A DNA stretch of 64,000 bases from Leifsonia sp. fls2-241-R2A-40a (GTDB lineage: Bacteria; Actinomycetota; Actinomycetes; Actinomycetales; Microbacteriaceae): NCBI RefSeq assembly GCF_030209575.1, contig NZ_JARVRS010000001.1, positions 1,116,001 to 1,180,000 on the forward strand, read 5' to 3'. A program made the position numbers and the translations under genes. Numbering within the stretch: the stretch's first letter is position 1; every line of letters starts with the position of its first letter. Shown one piece after another: positions 38,502 through 47,998 of the stretch. The notes under the pieces are model-generated. The model made no database searches and was not told the DNA's origin. It saw only the letters and a list, made by a program, of their open reading frames with translations.

Positions 38502-39368
38502 TCACCCCTTGTCCGCCCCACTCGTGAGGCCATCGGTGAGCGAGCGCTCCGCGAGACCGTAGAGGACGATGATCGGGATGGTCAACAGCACCGATCCGGC
38601 CATCAGCACGGTCTTCGACACCTCGATGCCGTTCGACAGCTGCGAGAGGCCGAGCGAAACCGTCCACAGGTCGCGGTCCGCGGCGAGGAAGAGCAGCGCG
38701 AACAGGAACTCGTTCCACGCGATCATGAACACGTAGAGACCGGTCGACACGATCGACGGCATGGCGAGCGGCACGGTGATGCGCAACAGGATGCGGAACC
38801 GCCCGGCGCCGTCGACCATCGCGGCCTCCTCGACGCTCTCCGGTATGGACTGCAGGTACGACCGGAGCATGTGGATGGAGACCGGAATGGTCTGCGCGAT
38901 GTACACGATCACCAGCGAGGCCAGCGACTCCCGGATGCCGAGCGCCGAGAACCCGACGAACAGGGGGATCGCAATGATGATCGTCGGGAACAGGTAGACC
39001 GCCAGGAAAAGCGAGCTTATCTGCCGGCGGCCGAAGAACTTCAGTCGCGAGACCGCGTACGAGCCGGGGATGGCCACGATCAGAGTGATGATGACGGCGG
39101 CGATGGCGACGAGCGCCGAGTTCAGCATGAACTGGGCGAAGCCCTGGCCGCCCTGCTCCTGCGGCTTGAGCACCTCGGCGTACGTCTGCAGCGTGAGGTT
39201 CTGCAGCGGCACCCACAGCCGTTCGGGGTGCAGCAGCACCTGCTCGATCGGCACGAGGCTCAGTTCGACCATGTAATAGAAGGGGAAGACGGTCGCGACG
39301 ATCAGTACGGCGATCACGACCCAGCGCAGGGCTCCGAAGGTGCGCTTCTGCACCACGATCCGGCTCAC
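38502..39368 (-). CDS. carbohydrate ABC transporter permease, MalG type
   Basis: 288 aa from GTG 39368, overlapping the stop of the other permease (GTGA). Six predicted spans. The EAA loop SVEEAAMVDGAGRFRILLRITVP near residue 190 couples to an ATPase. No ATPase gene is in this unit, so a shared MsiK-type ATPase encoded elsewhere probably energises the system, as is common in actinobacteria. Third gene of the binding-protein/permease/permease unit. Confidence 0.93.
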   Translation of the reverse strand: MSRIVVQKRTFGALRWVVIAVLIVATVFPFYYMVELSLVPIEQVLLHPERLWVPLQNLTLQTYAEVLKPQEQGGQGFAQFMLNSALVAIAAVIITLIVAIPGSYAVSRLKFFGRRQISSLFLAVYLFPTIIIAIPLFVGFSALGIRESLASLVIVYIAQTIPVSIHMLRSYLQSIPESVEEAAMVDGAGRFRILLRITVPLAMPSIVSTGLYVFMIAWNEFLFALLFLAADRDLWTVSLGLSQLSNGIEVSKTVLMAGSVLLTIPIIVLYGLAERSLTDGLTSGADKG

Positions 39369-40339
39369 TGGTCGTCCCCCTTTCCGGCGAAGAATTTGAC
39401 GTAGACGAACAGGAAGACGCCCAGGATCGCGGAGAGCACGAACGCATTCGCCGCGGCGCCCCCGATGTCGAAGCTGCCGATGAGGGTGTCGTAGACGCGG
39501 ACCGCCGAGACCTCGGTGCCGGCGGCGCCTCCCGTCAGCAGGTAGACGTCGTCGAATTTGTTGAACGTCATGATCAGGCGGAGCACGGACAGCAGGGAGA
39601 TGACCGGCAGCAGCTGCGGGAACACGATATGGCGGAAGTTCTGCCACGGGGTGACGCCGTCGACGAGGGCGGCCTCCTCCACATCGCGCGGCAACGCCAC
39701 CAGGCGAGCCGTGATGAAGAGGAAGGCGAACGGGAAGTAGCGCCAGATCTCGAAGAAGATCACGGTGATCAGCGCGTACGGAGCCTTGCCGAGGAAGTCG
39801 ATCGGGTGCTCCCAGCCGAACCACTCCTTGCCGAGCGTGTTCACGATGCCGAACTGCGAGTTCAGCATGATCTGCCACACGAAGGTGACGGCGACCACGG
39901 GGGCGACGTACGGGAGCAGCATGAGCGACCGGGCGACGCCCCGGCCGCGGAAGGGGGCGCGGAAGGCGAGCGCGGCGATCAGGCCGACGGCGATCGACCC
40001 CGCGGTCGAGAACACCGAGTAGACGATGGTGGTCCACAGCGAGGACCAGAAACCGGGGTCGGTGAAGACCTCGACGAAGTTGTTCAGGGTGAACGAGTTG
40101 AGCAGCCCGTTCTCGGCGATGCTCGTGAAGTCGGTGTCCTGGAACGCGAGGATGAGGTTCCAGATCACCGGGACGATGACGATCGCGAGGATGATGATCG
40201 TCGTCGGGAGGACCATCGCCAGTCCGGCGCGGTTGTCGCGTCCGGCCAGCGCGCCCCGGCGCTGGCGGCCCCGCGAGGGGGCCGCCGGCGTCGGGGCGGG
40301 AGCCCCTTGCTTCGGTGTGGTCGGTGCCAGACGGGTCAT
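39365..40339 (-). CDS. carbohydrate ABC transporter permease, MalF type
   Basis: 324 aa. A basic Pro/Ala-rich N-terminus (about 1-38) precedes six spans beginning AGLAMVLPTTIIILAIVIVP. The EAA loop is VEEAALVDGVTPWQNFRHIVFP. It is separated by 4 nt from the binding-protein gene and overlaps the MalG-type permease by 4 nt. Together they form the channel of a sugar or glycoside importer. Confidence 0.93.
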   Translation of the reverse strand: MTRLAPTTPKQGAPAPTPAAPSRGRQRRGALAGRDNRAGLAMVLPTTIIILAIVIVPVIWNLILAFQDTDFTSIAENGLLNSFTLNNFVEVFTDPGFWSSLWTTIVYSVFSTAGSIAVGLIAALAFRAPFRGRGVARSLMLLPYVAPVVAVTFVWQIMLNSQFGIVNTLGKEWFGWEHPIDFLGKAPYALITVIFFEIWRYFPFAFLFITARLVALPRDVEEAALVDGVTPWQNFRHIVFPQLLPVISLLSVLRLIMTFNKFDDVYLLTGGAAGTEVSAVRVYDTLIGSFDIGGAAANAFVLSAILGVFLFVYVKFFAGKGDDQ

Positions 40340-40343
40340 GGAG

Positions 40344-41750
40344 TCACTTCTTCAGCTTCGACTGCAGCTGCTCGACCGCGTCGTTCGCGCTCTTCGCCGC
40401 GTCGCTCGCACTCGTGCCGGAGCCGAGGCTCGCGACCGCCTTCGAGATGGGCAGCTGGGTGTTCACCGGTCCGAGCAGCGCGCCCTGACCCTGCGGGATG
40501 GCCCAGCGGTCGATCTCCGAGGGCATGTTCAGCAGGGCGTCGATCGTTGCCGCGTCGTAGATGTCGGACAGCTTCTTCTTGGTGTCGACGCCGGCCTCGA
40601 GGTTCTTCCAACCGTCGGTGTACTCGGTCGCGTTCGCCGAAGTGCCGGTGCGCAGCGGGAACTTGCCCTCGGGAGCCATCCCGAGCCACTTGAGGTAGCC
40701 GTCGGACAGCATGTACTCGATGAACTTCTCGGAGGCGGAGGCGTTGGCCTTCTTGGTCACCAGCCACGAGGTGGCCTCCCCGTAGGTGGCGCCCTTCTTG
40801 CCGTCCGGGCCCTGGATCGAGGTCACGATCCCGCTGTTCTTGGCGAGCCAGGTCGGGTCGGCGGTGCACTGCGGGCACGTGGGCAGCGCGTCGTTCCGGA
40901 GGCCGCCGAGCTCGTCCAGGATGTACGTCGACCAGTCGACCATGGCCGCCTGTCCGGCGAAGTACGTGGCGCGCGTGGTGTCCACGGTCTGGGTTCCCTG
41001 CGGCGAGTAGTGCTGCGCGAGCGAGCCGTAAAGGTCCCACGTGGTCTTGCAGGCGCTGGAGTCGAGGCCGACCTTGCCGCTCTTGTCGACCAGCTGGCAG
41101 TCATTGCCCAACGCGAGCGACTCGAAGGTCTGCGACGTGAAGACGTCGGCCGGGTCGGTCGCGAGCGTGATGCCGTAGTTGCTGCCGGAGGTGAGCGTCT
41201 TCGCGGCCTTCTCGAGGTCGGCGTACGTCGTCGGCGGCTTGAGCCCCGCCTTCTCGAACAGGTCCTTCCGGTAGACCAGGATCTGCGCGTAGGCCGAGTC
41301 GGGCACGGCGAGTTGGCGGTCCCCATCCTTGTCGAGGGCGAGCGCCGAGTCGACGAAGGTCTTCTCCCCCAGGCTCTTGACGACGTTGGCCGCCGAGTCC
41401 GGATTGAGCAGCTTCTGGGAGTCGAGCTGGCGCACGAGGGAGAGCGGGATGGCACCCATCACGTCCGGGAGCTTGCCCGAGATCGCGGCGGAGGCGACCA
41501 GCTGCGGGACCTGGTTCTCGTCGACCGGCACCAGCTTGACCTGGATGCCCGTCTTCTTGGTGAACCCGTCGATGATCTCCTTCGTCACGTTGACGCGATC
41601 GGGCTGGTTCTCCTCCGACCAGACGGTGATGGTCTTGCCCTTGTCGTTGCCGCCGCTGTTGGAGCTGCCGGAACAGCCGGCGAGGGTGGCCGCTCCGGCG
41701 ACCAGCAGGGTCGCTCCGGCGACGATCTTGGTGATGCGCGACGTCATCAT
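40344..41750 (-). CDS. carbohydrate ABC transporter solute-binding lipoprotein
   Basis: 468 aa from ATG 41750, preceded by AGGAGACGCG. The signal sequence ITKIVAGATLLVAGAATLAGC ends in a lipobox with the lipidated Cys in LAGCSGSS. The mature protein is a family-1 (maltose-type) binding fold (TITVWSEENQPDRVNVTKEI, IYDAATIDALLNMPSE). First gene of the importer unit, facing the divergent glycosidase operon across 123 nt with palindromes. Ligand probably the glycoside handled by that operon. Confidence 0.93.
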   Translation of the reverse strand: MMTSRITKIVAGATLLVAGAATLAGCSGSSNSGGNDKGKTITVWSEENQPDRVNVTKEIIDGFTKKTGIQVKLVPVDENQVPQLVASAAISGKLPDVMGAIPLSLVRQLDSQKLLNPDSAANVVKSLGEKTFVDSALALDKDGDRQLAVPDSAYAQILVYRKDLFEKAGLKPPTTYADLEKAAKTLTSGSNYGITLATDPADVFTSQTFESLALGNDCQLVDKSGKVGLDSSACKTTWDLYGSLAQHYSPQGTQTVDTTRATYFAGQAAMVDWSTYILDELGGLRNDALPTCPQCTADPTWLAKNSGIVTSIQGPDGKKGATYGEATSWLVTKKANASASEKFIEYMLSDGYLKWLGMAPEGKFPLRTGTSANATEYTDGWKNLEAGVDTKKKLSDIYDAATIDALLNMPSEIDRWAIPQGQGALLGPVNTQLPISKAVASLGSGTSASDAAKSANDAVEQLQSKLKK

Positions 41751-41779
41751 CGCGTCTCCTTTCGGGGGATGGGGTGTGG

Positions 41780-41806
41780 TTGGAGAGTAATCCAACTTAT
41801 GCATAA
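41780..41806. promoter_or_regulatory. palindromes in the divergent importer/glycosidase region
   Basis: TTGGA-GAGTAA-TCCAA (41780-41795) and the perfect palindrome TTATGCATAA (41797-41806) lie side by side between the divergent units. They are the best candidates for binding by the ROK repressor encoded at 37285-38433; this is positional inference. Confidence 0.5.
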
Positions 41807-41873
41807 TGTCTATACACAAGAAGCACAATCACGATGCTAATGTAGTCGCCATCACGAAACCAAGGACGGTCGC

Positions 41874-42926
41874 ATGAACAGCCTTCTCCGCTTCGCCGCC
41901 CCGCGCGCCGTCGAGGTCATCGACGCACCGCGGGCGGAACTGACACCCGGACAGGTGCGGGTTCGCACCCTCTACTCGGGAATCTCGGCCGGGACGGAGC
42001 TCACCGCGTATCGCGGGACGAATCCCTACCTGACTTCGCAGTGGGACCCGGAGCTGCGACTGTTCCGCGGCGGGGCGGATAGCGGACAGCTCGCCTACCC
42101 GCTGGACGGCTGGGGCTACTCCGAAGTCGGCGAGGTCGTCGAGATCTCGGAGCCCGAAGGCGGCCTCCCCGCGGACGCGCCGCGGGTCGGAGACCGGGTG
42201 TGGGGCATCTGGGGACACCGCGCTGAGGGCGTCCTCGCCGTCGAGGCGCTGCGCGGACACGTCCTCCCGGACGGCCTCGATCCTCTCGCGGCGGCCTTCG
42301 TGCGCGTCGGTGCGATCGCGCTCAACGGTGTGCTCGCCGCCGACCTGGGCGTCGGATCCACGGTGGTCGTCTTCGGCCAGGGCGTGATCGGGCTGCTCGC
42401 CACGCGTCTTGCGTCCCTCAACGGCGCGACGGTGTTCGCTGTGGACGGCATCCCCTCGCGCCGGGAGGCCGCGACCCGCTGGGGCGCCGCGCACGCTCTC
42501 GCCCCCGACGACGGGCTGGCGATGACCCTTCGCGAGCTGACCGCCGGAGCGGGCGCCGACGCGGCCATCGAGCTGAGCGGCAACTACCACGCCCTCCAGT
42601 CCGCCATCCGGGCCGTCGGAGCCGATGGCACCGTCGTCGCATCCGGCTTCTACCAGGGGGAGGCGACTCCGCTGCACCTCGGCGAGGAGTTCCACCACAA
42701 CCGCGTCCAGCTCCTCGCCTCGCAGATCGGATCGGCGCCCAACCGCCTCCGCGCGCGCTGGGACGTGCCGCGTCTGCAGCGCACTGTCGTGGATGCTCTG
42801 GCTGACGGCCGCGTCGACGCGGCCGCACTGGTGACGCACCGCTACCGCATCGAGGATGCGGCCGAGGCGTACCACCTGCTCGACACCGACCCGTCCGCCG
42901 CCCTCCAGGTGGTGCTGGAGTTCTGA
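41874..42926 (+). CDS. MDR-family (zinc-type) alcohol/polyol dehydrogenase
   Basis: 350 aa. GroES-like N-terminal half (GQVRVRTLYSGISAGTELTAYRG) and Rossmann half with VVVFGQGVIGLLATRLA. The classical catalytic Cys of the zinc site is not evident at the usual place; the sequence resembles the BchC/sugar-cluster subgroup. It probably oxidises a sugar or sugar-acid hydroxyl with NAD(P). First gene of a five-gene operon; its stop shares a base with the next ATG. Confidence 0.88.
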   Translation: MNSLLRFAAPRAVEVIDAPRAELTPGQVRVRTLYSGISAGTELTAYRGTNPYLTSQWDPELRLFRGGADSGQLAYPLDGWGYSEVGEVVEISEPEGGLPADAPRVGDRVWGIWGHRAEGVLAVEALRGHVLPDGLDPLAAAFVRVGAIALNGVLAADLGVGSTVVVFGQGVIGLLATRLASLNGATVFAVDGIPSRREAATRWGAAHALAPDDGLAMTLRELTAGAGADAAIELSGNYHALQSAIRAVGADGTVVASGFYQGEATPLHLGEEFHHNRVQLLASQIGSAPNRLRARWDVPRLQRTVVDALADGRVDAAALVTHRYRIEDAAEAYHLLDTDPSAALQVVLEF

Positions 42927-43723
42927 TGAACCAGATCACCGTCCAGGAACAGCACGTCCCCGGCGAGACGCTCGAGCAGAAGTTCGAGACCGCGCTCGCA
43001 TGGGGTTACGACGGCCTCGAGCTGCGCAGCCGCGGCGACTTCCACTTCGCCGGGCGCCTGCCCGATCTGAAACGCGCGGCGGCCGCCGGCGTCGTGATGC
43101 CGACGTCGTGCGTCGAGATGTCGCACTTCATCGGCGCCTTCGACCCGGAGCTGCGCGAGGATGCGATCGCCCAGCTGTCGTCGCAGCTGACCGTGATGGC
43201 CGAGATCGGCGGGGTGGGAGTCATCACCCCCGGCTCGTACGGCATGTTCTCGCGGCGCCTCCCCCCGTTCGAGCCGCCTCGGACCCCCGACGAGGACCAC
43301 GCCATCCTCGTGGATGCGCTCGGTCGCCTCGGCGAGCATGCCGAGCGCGAGGGCGTCGAGCTGTTCCTCGAGCCCCTGAACCGGTACGAGGACTACCTCG
43401 TGAACACGCTCGCGGGCGCCGCAGCACTCCTCGCCGCGGTGGGCTCCCCGGCCGTCAAGATCGTCGCGGACACCTACCACATGAACATCGAGGAGGCCGA
43501 TCCGGCCGCCGCGCTCCTGGAGGCCGCGCCCTACATCGGCCACCTGCAGGCCAGCGACTCGAACCGGCTGGAGCCGGGTGCCGGTCATGTCGACTGGGCG
43601 CTGTTCGGAGCGACGGCCCAGGCGATCGGCTACGAGCGCTCGATCTCCATCGAGAGCCGGCTCTCCGGTCCGGCCGAGACGGTGCTGCCGACCGTGCCGC
43701 CCCTTCTCCGGCGGTATCTGTGA
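42926..43723 (+). CDS. sugar phosphate isomerase/epimerase family TIM-barrel protein
   Basis: 265 aa of the AP-endonuclease-2/xylose-isomerase-like barrel family. Metal-binding Glu/His/Asp positions are seen in LFLEPLNRYEDYL, IVADTYHMNIEEADP, HLQASDSNRLEPGAGHVDW and SIESRL. Members include epimerases, isomerases and 3-keto-glycoside-processing enzymes. Coupled to the dehydrogenase and, by GTGA overlap, to the glycosidase. The reaction is not determined. Confidence 0.88.
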   Translation: MNQITVQEQHVPGETLEQKFETALAWGYDGLELRSRGDFHFAGRLPDLKRAAAAGVVMPTSCVEMSHFIGAFDPELREDAIAQLSSQLTVMAEIGGVGVITPGSYGMFSRRLPPFEPPRTPDEDHAILVDALGRLGEHAEREGVELFLEPLNRYEDYLVNTLAGAAALLAAVGSPAVKIVADTYHMNIEEADPAAALLEAAPYIGHLQASDSNRLEPGAGHVDWALFGATAQAIGYERSISIESRLSGPAETVLPTVPPLLRRYL

Positions 43724-45000
43724 GCACGCTCGGCCCGGCCGCCGCCCGCATCCTGCTGAGCAACTGGCGTCGCGGCTACACGGTGCCGGCGGGCGGCCTC
43801 TACCCGCACCAGTGGAGCTGGGATTCGGCCTTCATCGCCATCGGCCTGCGGCACCTTTCGCCGCGCCGAGCGCAGCAGGAGCTCGACACCATCCTGAGTG
43901 CGCAGTGGAGCGACGGCCGGCTGCCGCAGATCGTGTTCCACTCCGGGCATGACGACGGCTACTCCCCCGGGGTGAGCTTCTGGCACAGCAGCCGCATCCC
44001 CGGATCCCCGCCGGTCGAGACGTCGGGTCTGGTGCAGCCGCCGAACCACGCGCTCGCGGCGCTCATGGTTCATGAGGCCGACCCGGACGAGTCGGCCCGC
44101 CGCGGTTTCCTGGAGCGTGCGTATCCGCGTCTCGCCCGGTGGCACGAATACCTGCGCGACCGCCGCGGCGGCGGCTCCGGACTCGCCCGCGTCGTGCATC
44201 CCTGGGAGAGCGGGATGGACAACTCGCCGTACTGGGACGCCTGCTTGCGCAGCATGACCCAGACGTACGCGGACGAGATCCCCCGCCCCGATCTGCTGCA
44301 CGCGGACGCCGAGCACCGACCCTCCAACGGCGAGTACGGCAAGTACCTGTACCTGGCGGCCCGCTACCGCGACCACCAGTGCGACGACGCGGACGTCGAG
44401 TTCCCCTTCCAGTTCGAGGACCCGGCGTTCAACGCCCTCTGGGCGCGCTCGGAGCTGTCCCTCGCGGCGATCGCCGAACTCGTCGGCGCCGACCCCGAGC
44501 CGCACCGCGCCGAGGCCCGCAGGATCAGGCACCACCTCGAGCAGCTCTGGTCCCCCGAGCTCGGCTGCTACGTGGCACGGGATGCGCGGACCGGCGAACT
44601 CCAGCCGTATCGCACGGTCTCCGGTGTCGTTCCGCTGCTGCTCCCGGAGCTCCCGCACACCGGCGAGCTGCTCGAGCTGCTCCGCGGCCCCCACTTCCGG
44701 CTCGGCGAGGTCGCCATGGTCCCGAGCCACGACCTGACGGCACCCACGTTCGACTCCGCTCGCTACTGGCGCGGCCCCTCCTGGTTCAACACCGCATGGC
44801 TGATCGCGGAGGCGCTCTACGAGCGCGGCTTCACCGCCGAGGCGGAGCTTCTGTCGCGCAACATGGACGACGGCGCGCTCCAGCACGACTTCCCGGAGTA
44901 CCTCGACCCGTACTCCTCCGATCCGCGCGGAACGCGGCGCTTCAGCTGGACCGCCGCCCTCGCCCTCGACCTCTCCCAGAAGATCGGAAGCCCTCGATGA
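43720..45000 (+). CDS. GH63/MGH1-like glycosidase, probable glycosylglycerate hydrolase
   Basis: 426 aa from GTG 43720, no signal peptide, so cytosolic. The (alpha/alpha)6 family of mannosyl-/glucosylglycerate hydrolases is suggested by [31 protein letters not shown] (general-acid Asp region), [30 protein letters not shown] and [20 protein letters not shown] (second acidic residue region). Length is typical of bacterial MgH/GgH. With a glycerate kinase as the last gene of the same operon, release of glycerate plus a hexose is the simplest reading. GH37/trehalase-like activity cannot be ruled out. Confidence 0.8.
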   Translation: MSTLGPAAARILLSNWRRGYTVPAGGLYPHQWSWDSAFIAIGLRHLSPRRAQQELDTILSAQWSDGRLPQIVFHSGHDDGYSPGVSFWHSSRIPGSPPVETSGLVQPPNHALAALMVHEADPDESARRGFLERAYPRLARWHEYLRDRRGGGSGLARVVHPWESGMDNSPYWDACLRSMTQTYADEIPRPDLLHADAEHRPSNGEYGKYLYLAARYRDHQCDDADVEFPFQFEDPAFNALWARSELSLAAIAELVGADPEPHRAEARRIRHHLEQLWSPELGCYVARDARTGELQPYRTVSGVVPLLLPELPHTGELLELLRGPHFRLGEVAMVPSHDLTAPTFDSARYWRGPSWFNTAWLIAEALYERGFTAEAELLSRNMDDGALQHDFPEYLDPYSSDPRGTRRFSWTAALALDLSQKIGSPR

Positions 45001-45749
45001 CCGTCGTCCGCGCCACCGTCTGGAACGAGAACGTCCACGAGACCACCGAACCGCACATCATGCCGTTCTATCCGGACGGGATCCACGGCGCCGTGGCCTC
45101 CGCCCTGCGTGAGCAGCTCGGGGATGCGGTCGAGGTGCGCACCGCGACCCTCGACCAGCCGGAGCACGGCCTCAGCGAGGAGGCACTGGCGGCCACCGAC
45201 GTCCTGTTCTGGTGGGGGCACCTCGCTCACGACCGCGTCGATGATGCCGTCGTGGATCGCGTCCAGCGGCATGTCCTCGGCGGGATGGGCCTGGTCGTGC
45301 TGCATTCGGGTCACTTCTCGAAGATCTTCACCCGGCTGATGGGGACGACGTGCTCGCTGGCCTGGCGGGACGACGGCGACCGCGAAGCGGTGTGGACGAC
45401 GGCACCCGGCCATCCGCTGACCGCCGGTGTAGCCTCTCCTCTCGTGATCGACGCGCACGAGACGTACGGCGAGCACTTCGACGTGCCGGAGCCCGACGAG
45501 ACCGTGTTCATCAGCGCGTTCAGCGGTGGGGAGGCGTTCCGGTCCGGGCTCGTCTACCGCCGCGGGCGGGGACGGGTCTTCTACTTCAGCCCGGGTGACC
45601 AGAAGTATCCGGTCTACCGGAACCCCGGGGTGCGACGGGTGCTGGCGAACGCGGCGCTGTGGGCCGCCGGCGACGGTGAGCACGTCCTGCCGGCTGTCTC
45701 GCATCCCCGCCACGGCGAACTGATCGAGGCAGCGGCGTCGCGCGCATGA
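44997..45749 (+). CDS. ThuA-family protein
   Basis: 250 aa; ATGA overlap with the glycosidase. The ThuA glutamine-amidotransferase-like fold is marked by [51 protein letters not shown] and [18 protein letters not shown]. ThuA proteins help degrade disaccharides in rhizobia, apparently through 3-keto intermediates. Together with the MDR dehydrogenase and TIM barrel this hints at an oxidative branch in the same pathway. Confidence 0.9.
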   Translation: MTVVRATVWNENVHETTEPHIMPFYPDGIHGAVASALREQLGDAVEVRTATLDQPEHGLSEEALAATDVLFWWGHLAHDRVDDAVVDRVQRHVLGGMGLVVLHSGHFSKIFTRLMGTTCSLAWRDDGDREAVWTTAPGHPLTAGVASPLVIDAHETYGEHFDVPEPDETVFISAFSGGEAFRSGLVYRRGRGRVFYFSPGDQKYPVYRNPGVRRVLANAALWAAGDGEHVLPAVSHPRHGELIEAAASRA

Positions 45750-46876
45750 ACGCCCGGATCGTCGTCGCGCCCGACTCCTTCAAAGGGTCGGCAGGCGCAG
45801 AGGTCGTGGCGGCCGCCGTCGCCGACGGCTGGCGTTCCGTGCGCCCGAGCGACGAGGTGATCGAACTGCCGATGGCGGACGGCGGCGAGGGGACGGTGGA
45901 TGCGTTCCTCGCCGCGGTGCCCGGCGCGATCCAGCGCACGGTCGTCGTGGACGGCCCGGACAACCGCCCGGTGACGGCCCGCTGGGCGCTGCTGCCCGCC
46001 GCAGAGGCGACGCCCGGCGGCACGGCGGTCATCGAGGTGGCGCAGACCAGCGGGCTCGGCCTGCTGGACCCGCTGCGGCCGCTCCATGCGCACACCCGGG
46101 GTCTCGGTCAGGCGATCGCCGCGGCGCTGGACGGGGGCGTGTCGCGCGTGCTCGTCGGCCTCGGCGGAAGCGCCACGACCGACGGCGGAGCCGGTGCGCT
46201 GGTCGCCCTCGGCGCCCGCCTCACGACGCGGACGGGGGCGGACATCGCGGACGGCAATACCGGGCTGGGGACGGTCGCGGCCGTCGACCTCAGCGGCCTG
46301 CGTCCTGCGCCCGAGGGCGGCGTGGTGCTGCTGACCGACGTGCGGAGCCCGCTCCTCGGCGAGCGCGGAGCGGCCCGCGTCTTCGGCCCGCAGAAGGGTG
46401 CTTCGCCCGGCGACGTCGAGGTGATGGAGGTCTACCTCGAGAACCTGGTGCGTCGCACGGCCGAACACTTCCCCTCGGCGACCGCCCTGAGCGAGCGGCC
46501 GGGAGCCGGCGCGGCCGGAGGGACGGGGTTCGGGCTCAGCCTGTGGGGCGCCACCATCCGGGTAGGCGCGGACGAGATCGCCGCGCAGCTGAAGCTTCCG
46601 GAGGCGGTCCGGGCCGCCGACCTGGTGATCACCGGCGAGGGACGCTACGACGAGCAGACCGGTGAGGGCAAGGTCGCCGCACGCGTCGCATCCCTCGCGC
46701 GGGAGGCGGACGTACCGGTCGCGCTCGTGGCCGGACTCGTGGCCATCGAGCCGCAGGGCTTCGCGGACCGGGTGGAGCTCACGTCCCTCGCCGGCTCGGC
46801 CGCCGCCTCCCTCGCGGACGCGGCGAACTGGGCGCGGCGCGCCGGCGGGGTGCTGGCCGCACGCTGGCGGGGCTGA
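45746..46876 (+). CDS. glycerate kinase (GarK/GlxK family)
   Basis: 376 aa; ATGA overlap with the ThuA gene. Family marks are [14 protein letters not shown] at the start, [39 protein letters not shown] and [16 protein letters not shown]. It phosphorylates D-glycerate with ATP to (usually) 2-phosphoglycerate for lower glycolysis. As the last gene of the glycosidase operon it points to glycerate as a product of the imported glycoside. Confidence 0.94.
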   Translation: MNARIVVAPDSFKGSAGAEVVAAAVADGWRSVRPSDEVIELPMADGGEGTVDAFLAAVPGAIQRTVVVDGPDNRPVTARWALLPAAEATPGGTAVIEVAQTSGLGLLDPLRPLHAHTRGLGQAIAAALDGGVSRVLVGLGGSATTDGGAGALVALGARLTTRTGADIADGNTGLGTVAAVDLSGLRPAPEGGVVLLTDVRSPLLGERGAARVFGPQKGASPGDVEVMEVYLENLVRRTAEHFPSATALSERPGAGAAGGTGFGLSLWGATIRVGADEIAAQLKLPEAVRAADLVITGEGRYDEQTGEGKVAARVASLAREADVPVALVAGLVAIEPQGFADRVELTSLAGSAAASLADAANWARRAGGVLAARWRG

Positions 46877-46889
46877 CGCCCGGCAGCCG

Positions 46890-47939
46890 TCACGGCACGC
46901 GGTAGAGCCACTCCTCGGTCTCGAACTTCTCGGCGACCAGCTTCTCCGCCTCGGCGTACTCGGCGTCCGTGAGGTCGCCCTCGGTCGCGCCGTACAGGCT
47001 CGTGAAGGTCCGCTTCATCTGCTCGATGATCTCGGCCCGGCTGAGACCCGTCTGGCTGCGCAGTGGATCCACTCGCTTGGCGGCGCTGGTGATGCCCTTG
47101 TCGCTGATCTTCTCGCGGCCGATGCGGAGCACCTCCGTCATCTTCTGGCCGTCCATGTCGTAGCTCATGGTGACGTGGTGCAGCACGGCGCCCGAGCCGA
47201 GCCTCTTCTGCGCGGCTCCGCCGATCTTGCCGGACGGGCTCGTGATGTCGTTCAGCGGCTGGTAGACCGCGTCGATCCCGAGGGACTTGAGCGCGATGAT
47301 GGCCCACTCGTCGAGGAAGGCGTAGCTGTCGGCGAAGCTCATCCCCTGCACGAGATCGGCCGGCGCGTAGATGGAGTAGGTGACGACCGACCCGGCCTCC
47401 ATGAACATGGCACCGCCGCCGGAGATGCGACGGACCACCTGGATCCCGTACTTCTCGGCGTTCGCCGGGTCCACTTCGTTCTTGACCGACTGGAAGCTGC
47501 CGATCACGACAGCCGGCTGCTCCCACTCCCAGAAGCGCAGCGTCGGCCCGCGCCGTCCCTCGCCGACCTCGTTCGCGAGCACCTCGTCGAGGGCGAGGTG
47601 CATCTGCGGAGACACGGCCTTCGCGTGCACGATCTGCCAGTCGTAGTCGCGCCAGCTGGTCGCCTTCGCGAGCGCCCGGCGGACGGTCACGGCGACCGCC
47701 TCCGGCGAGAACCCGAGCAGGCTGGCCCCCTCGGGAAGCGCATCCTTCACGGCGGCGGCGATGGTCTTGGCGTCGGCTTCTGCGGGGAGCCCGTTCACCG
47801 CGGCGTCGATGGCCTCAAGAGCGCTGTCCGGTTCGAGGAAGAAGTCTCCCGCGAGCTGGAAGTCAGCGATCTTGCCGTCGACCACCTCCAGGTCGACGAC
47901 GACGAGCTTGCCCCCGGGGACCTTGTACTCACCATGCAT
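46890..47939 (-). CDS. lipoate-protein ligase with N-terminal accessory domain
   Basis: 349 aa. Residues 1-85 resemble the small accessory domain usually at the C-terminus of LplA (GEYKVPGGKLVVVDLEVVDG, EGASLLGFSPEAV). The catalytic domain follows, with RFWEWEQPAVVIGSFQS, VRRISGGGAMFMEAGSVVTYS and DITSPSGKIGGAAQKR (binding Lys). It attaches lipoate or octanoate to the E2 and H proteins of oxo-acid dehydrogenases. The domain order is the reverse of E. coli LplA. Convergent with the glycerate kinase gene. Confidence 0.9.
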   Translation of the reverse strand: MHGEYKVPGGKLVVVDLEVVDGKIADFQLAGDFFLEPDSALEAIDAAVNGLPAEADAKTIAAAVKDALPEGASLLGFSPEAVAVTVRRALAKATSWRDYDWQIVHAKAVSPQMHLALDEVLANEVGEGRRGPTLRFWEWEQPAVVIGSFQSVKNEVDPANAEKYGIQVVRRISGGGAMFMEAGSVVTYSIYAPADLVQGMSFADSYAFLDEWAIIALKSLGIDAVYQPLNDITSPSGKIGGAAQKRLGSGAVLHHVTMSYDMDGQKMTEVLRIGREKISDKGITSAAKRVDPLRSQTGLSRAEIIEQMKRTFTSLYGATEGDLTDAEYAEAEKLVAEKFETEEWLYRVP

Positions 47940-47998
47940 GCCCTCAGCCTACGACCGTCGGGCGACGGCGCTGGAAGAAGGGTGCCCCGGCCCGATCC

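Noticed and set aside
38502-41750. Missing ATPase in the sugar importer as a broken operon
   Set aside because: Actinobacterial MalF/MalG-type importers commonly use a shared MsiK-type ATPase encoded elsewhere, so absence is normal.
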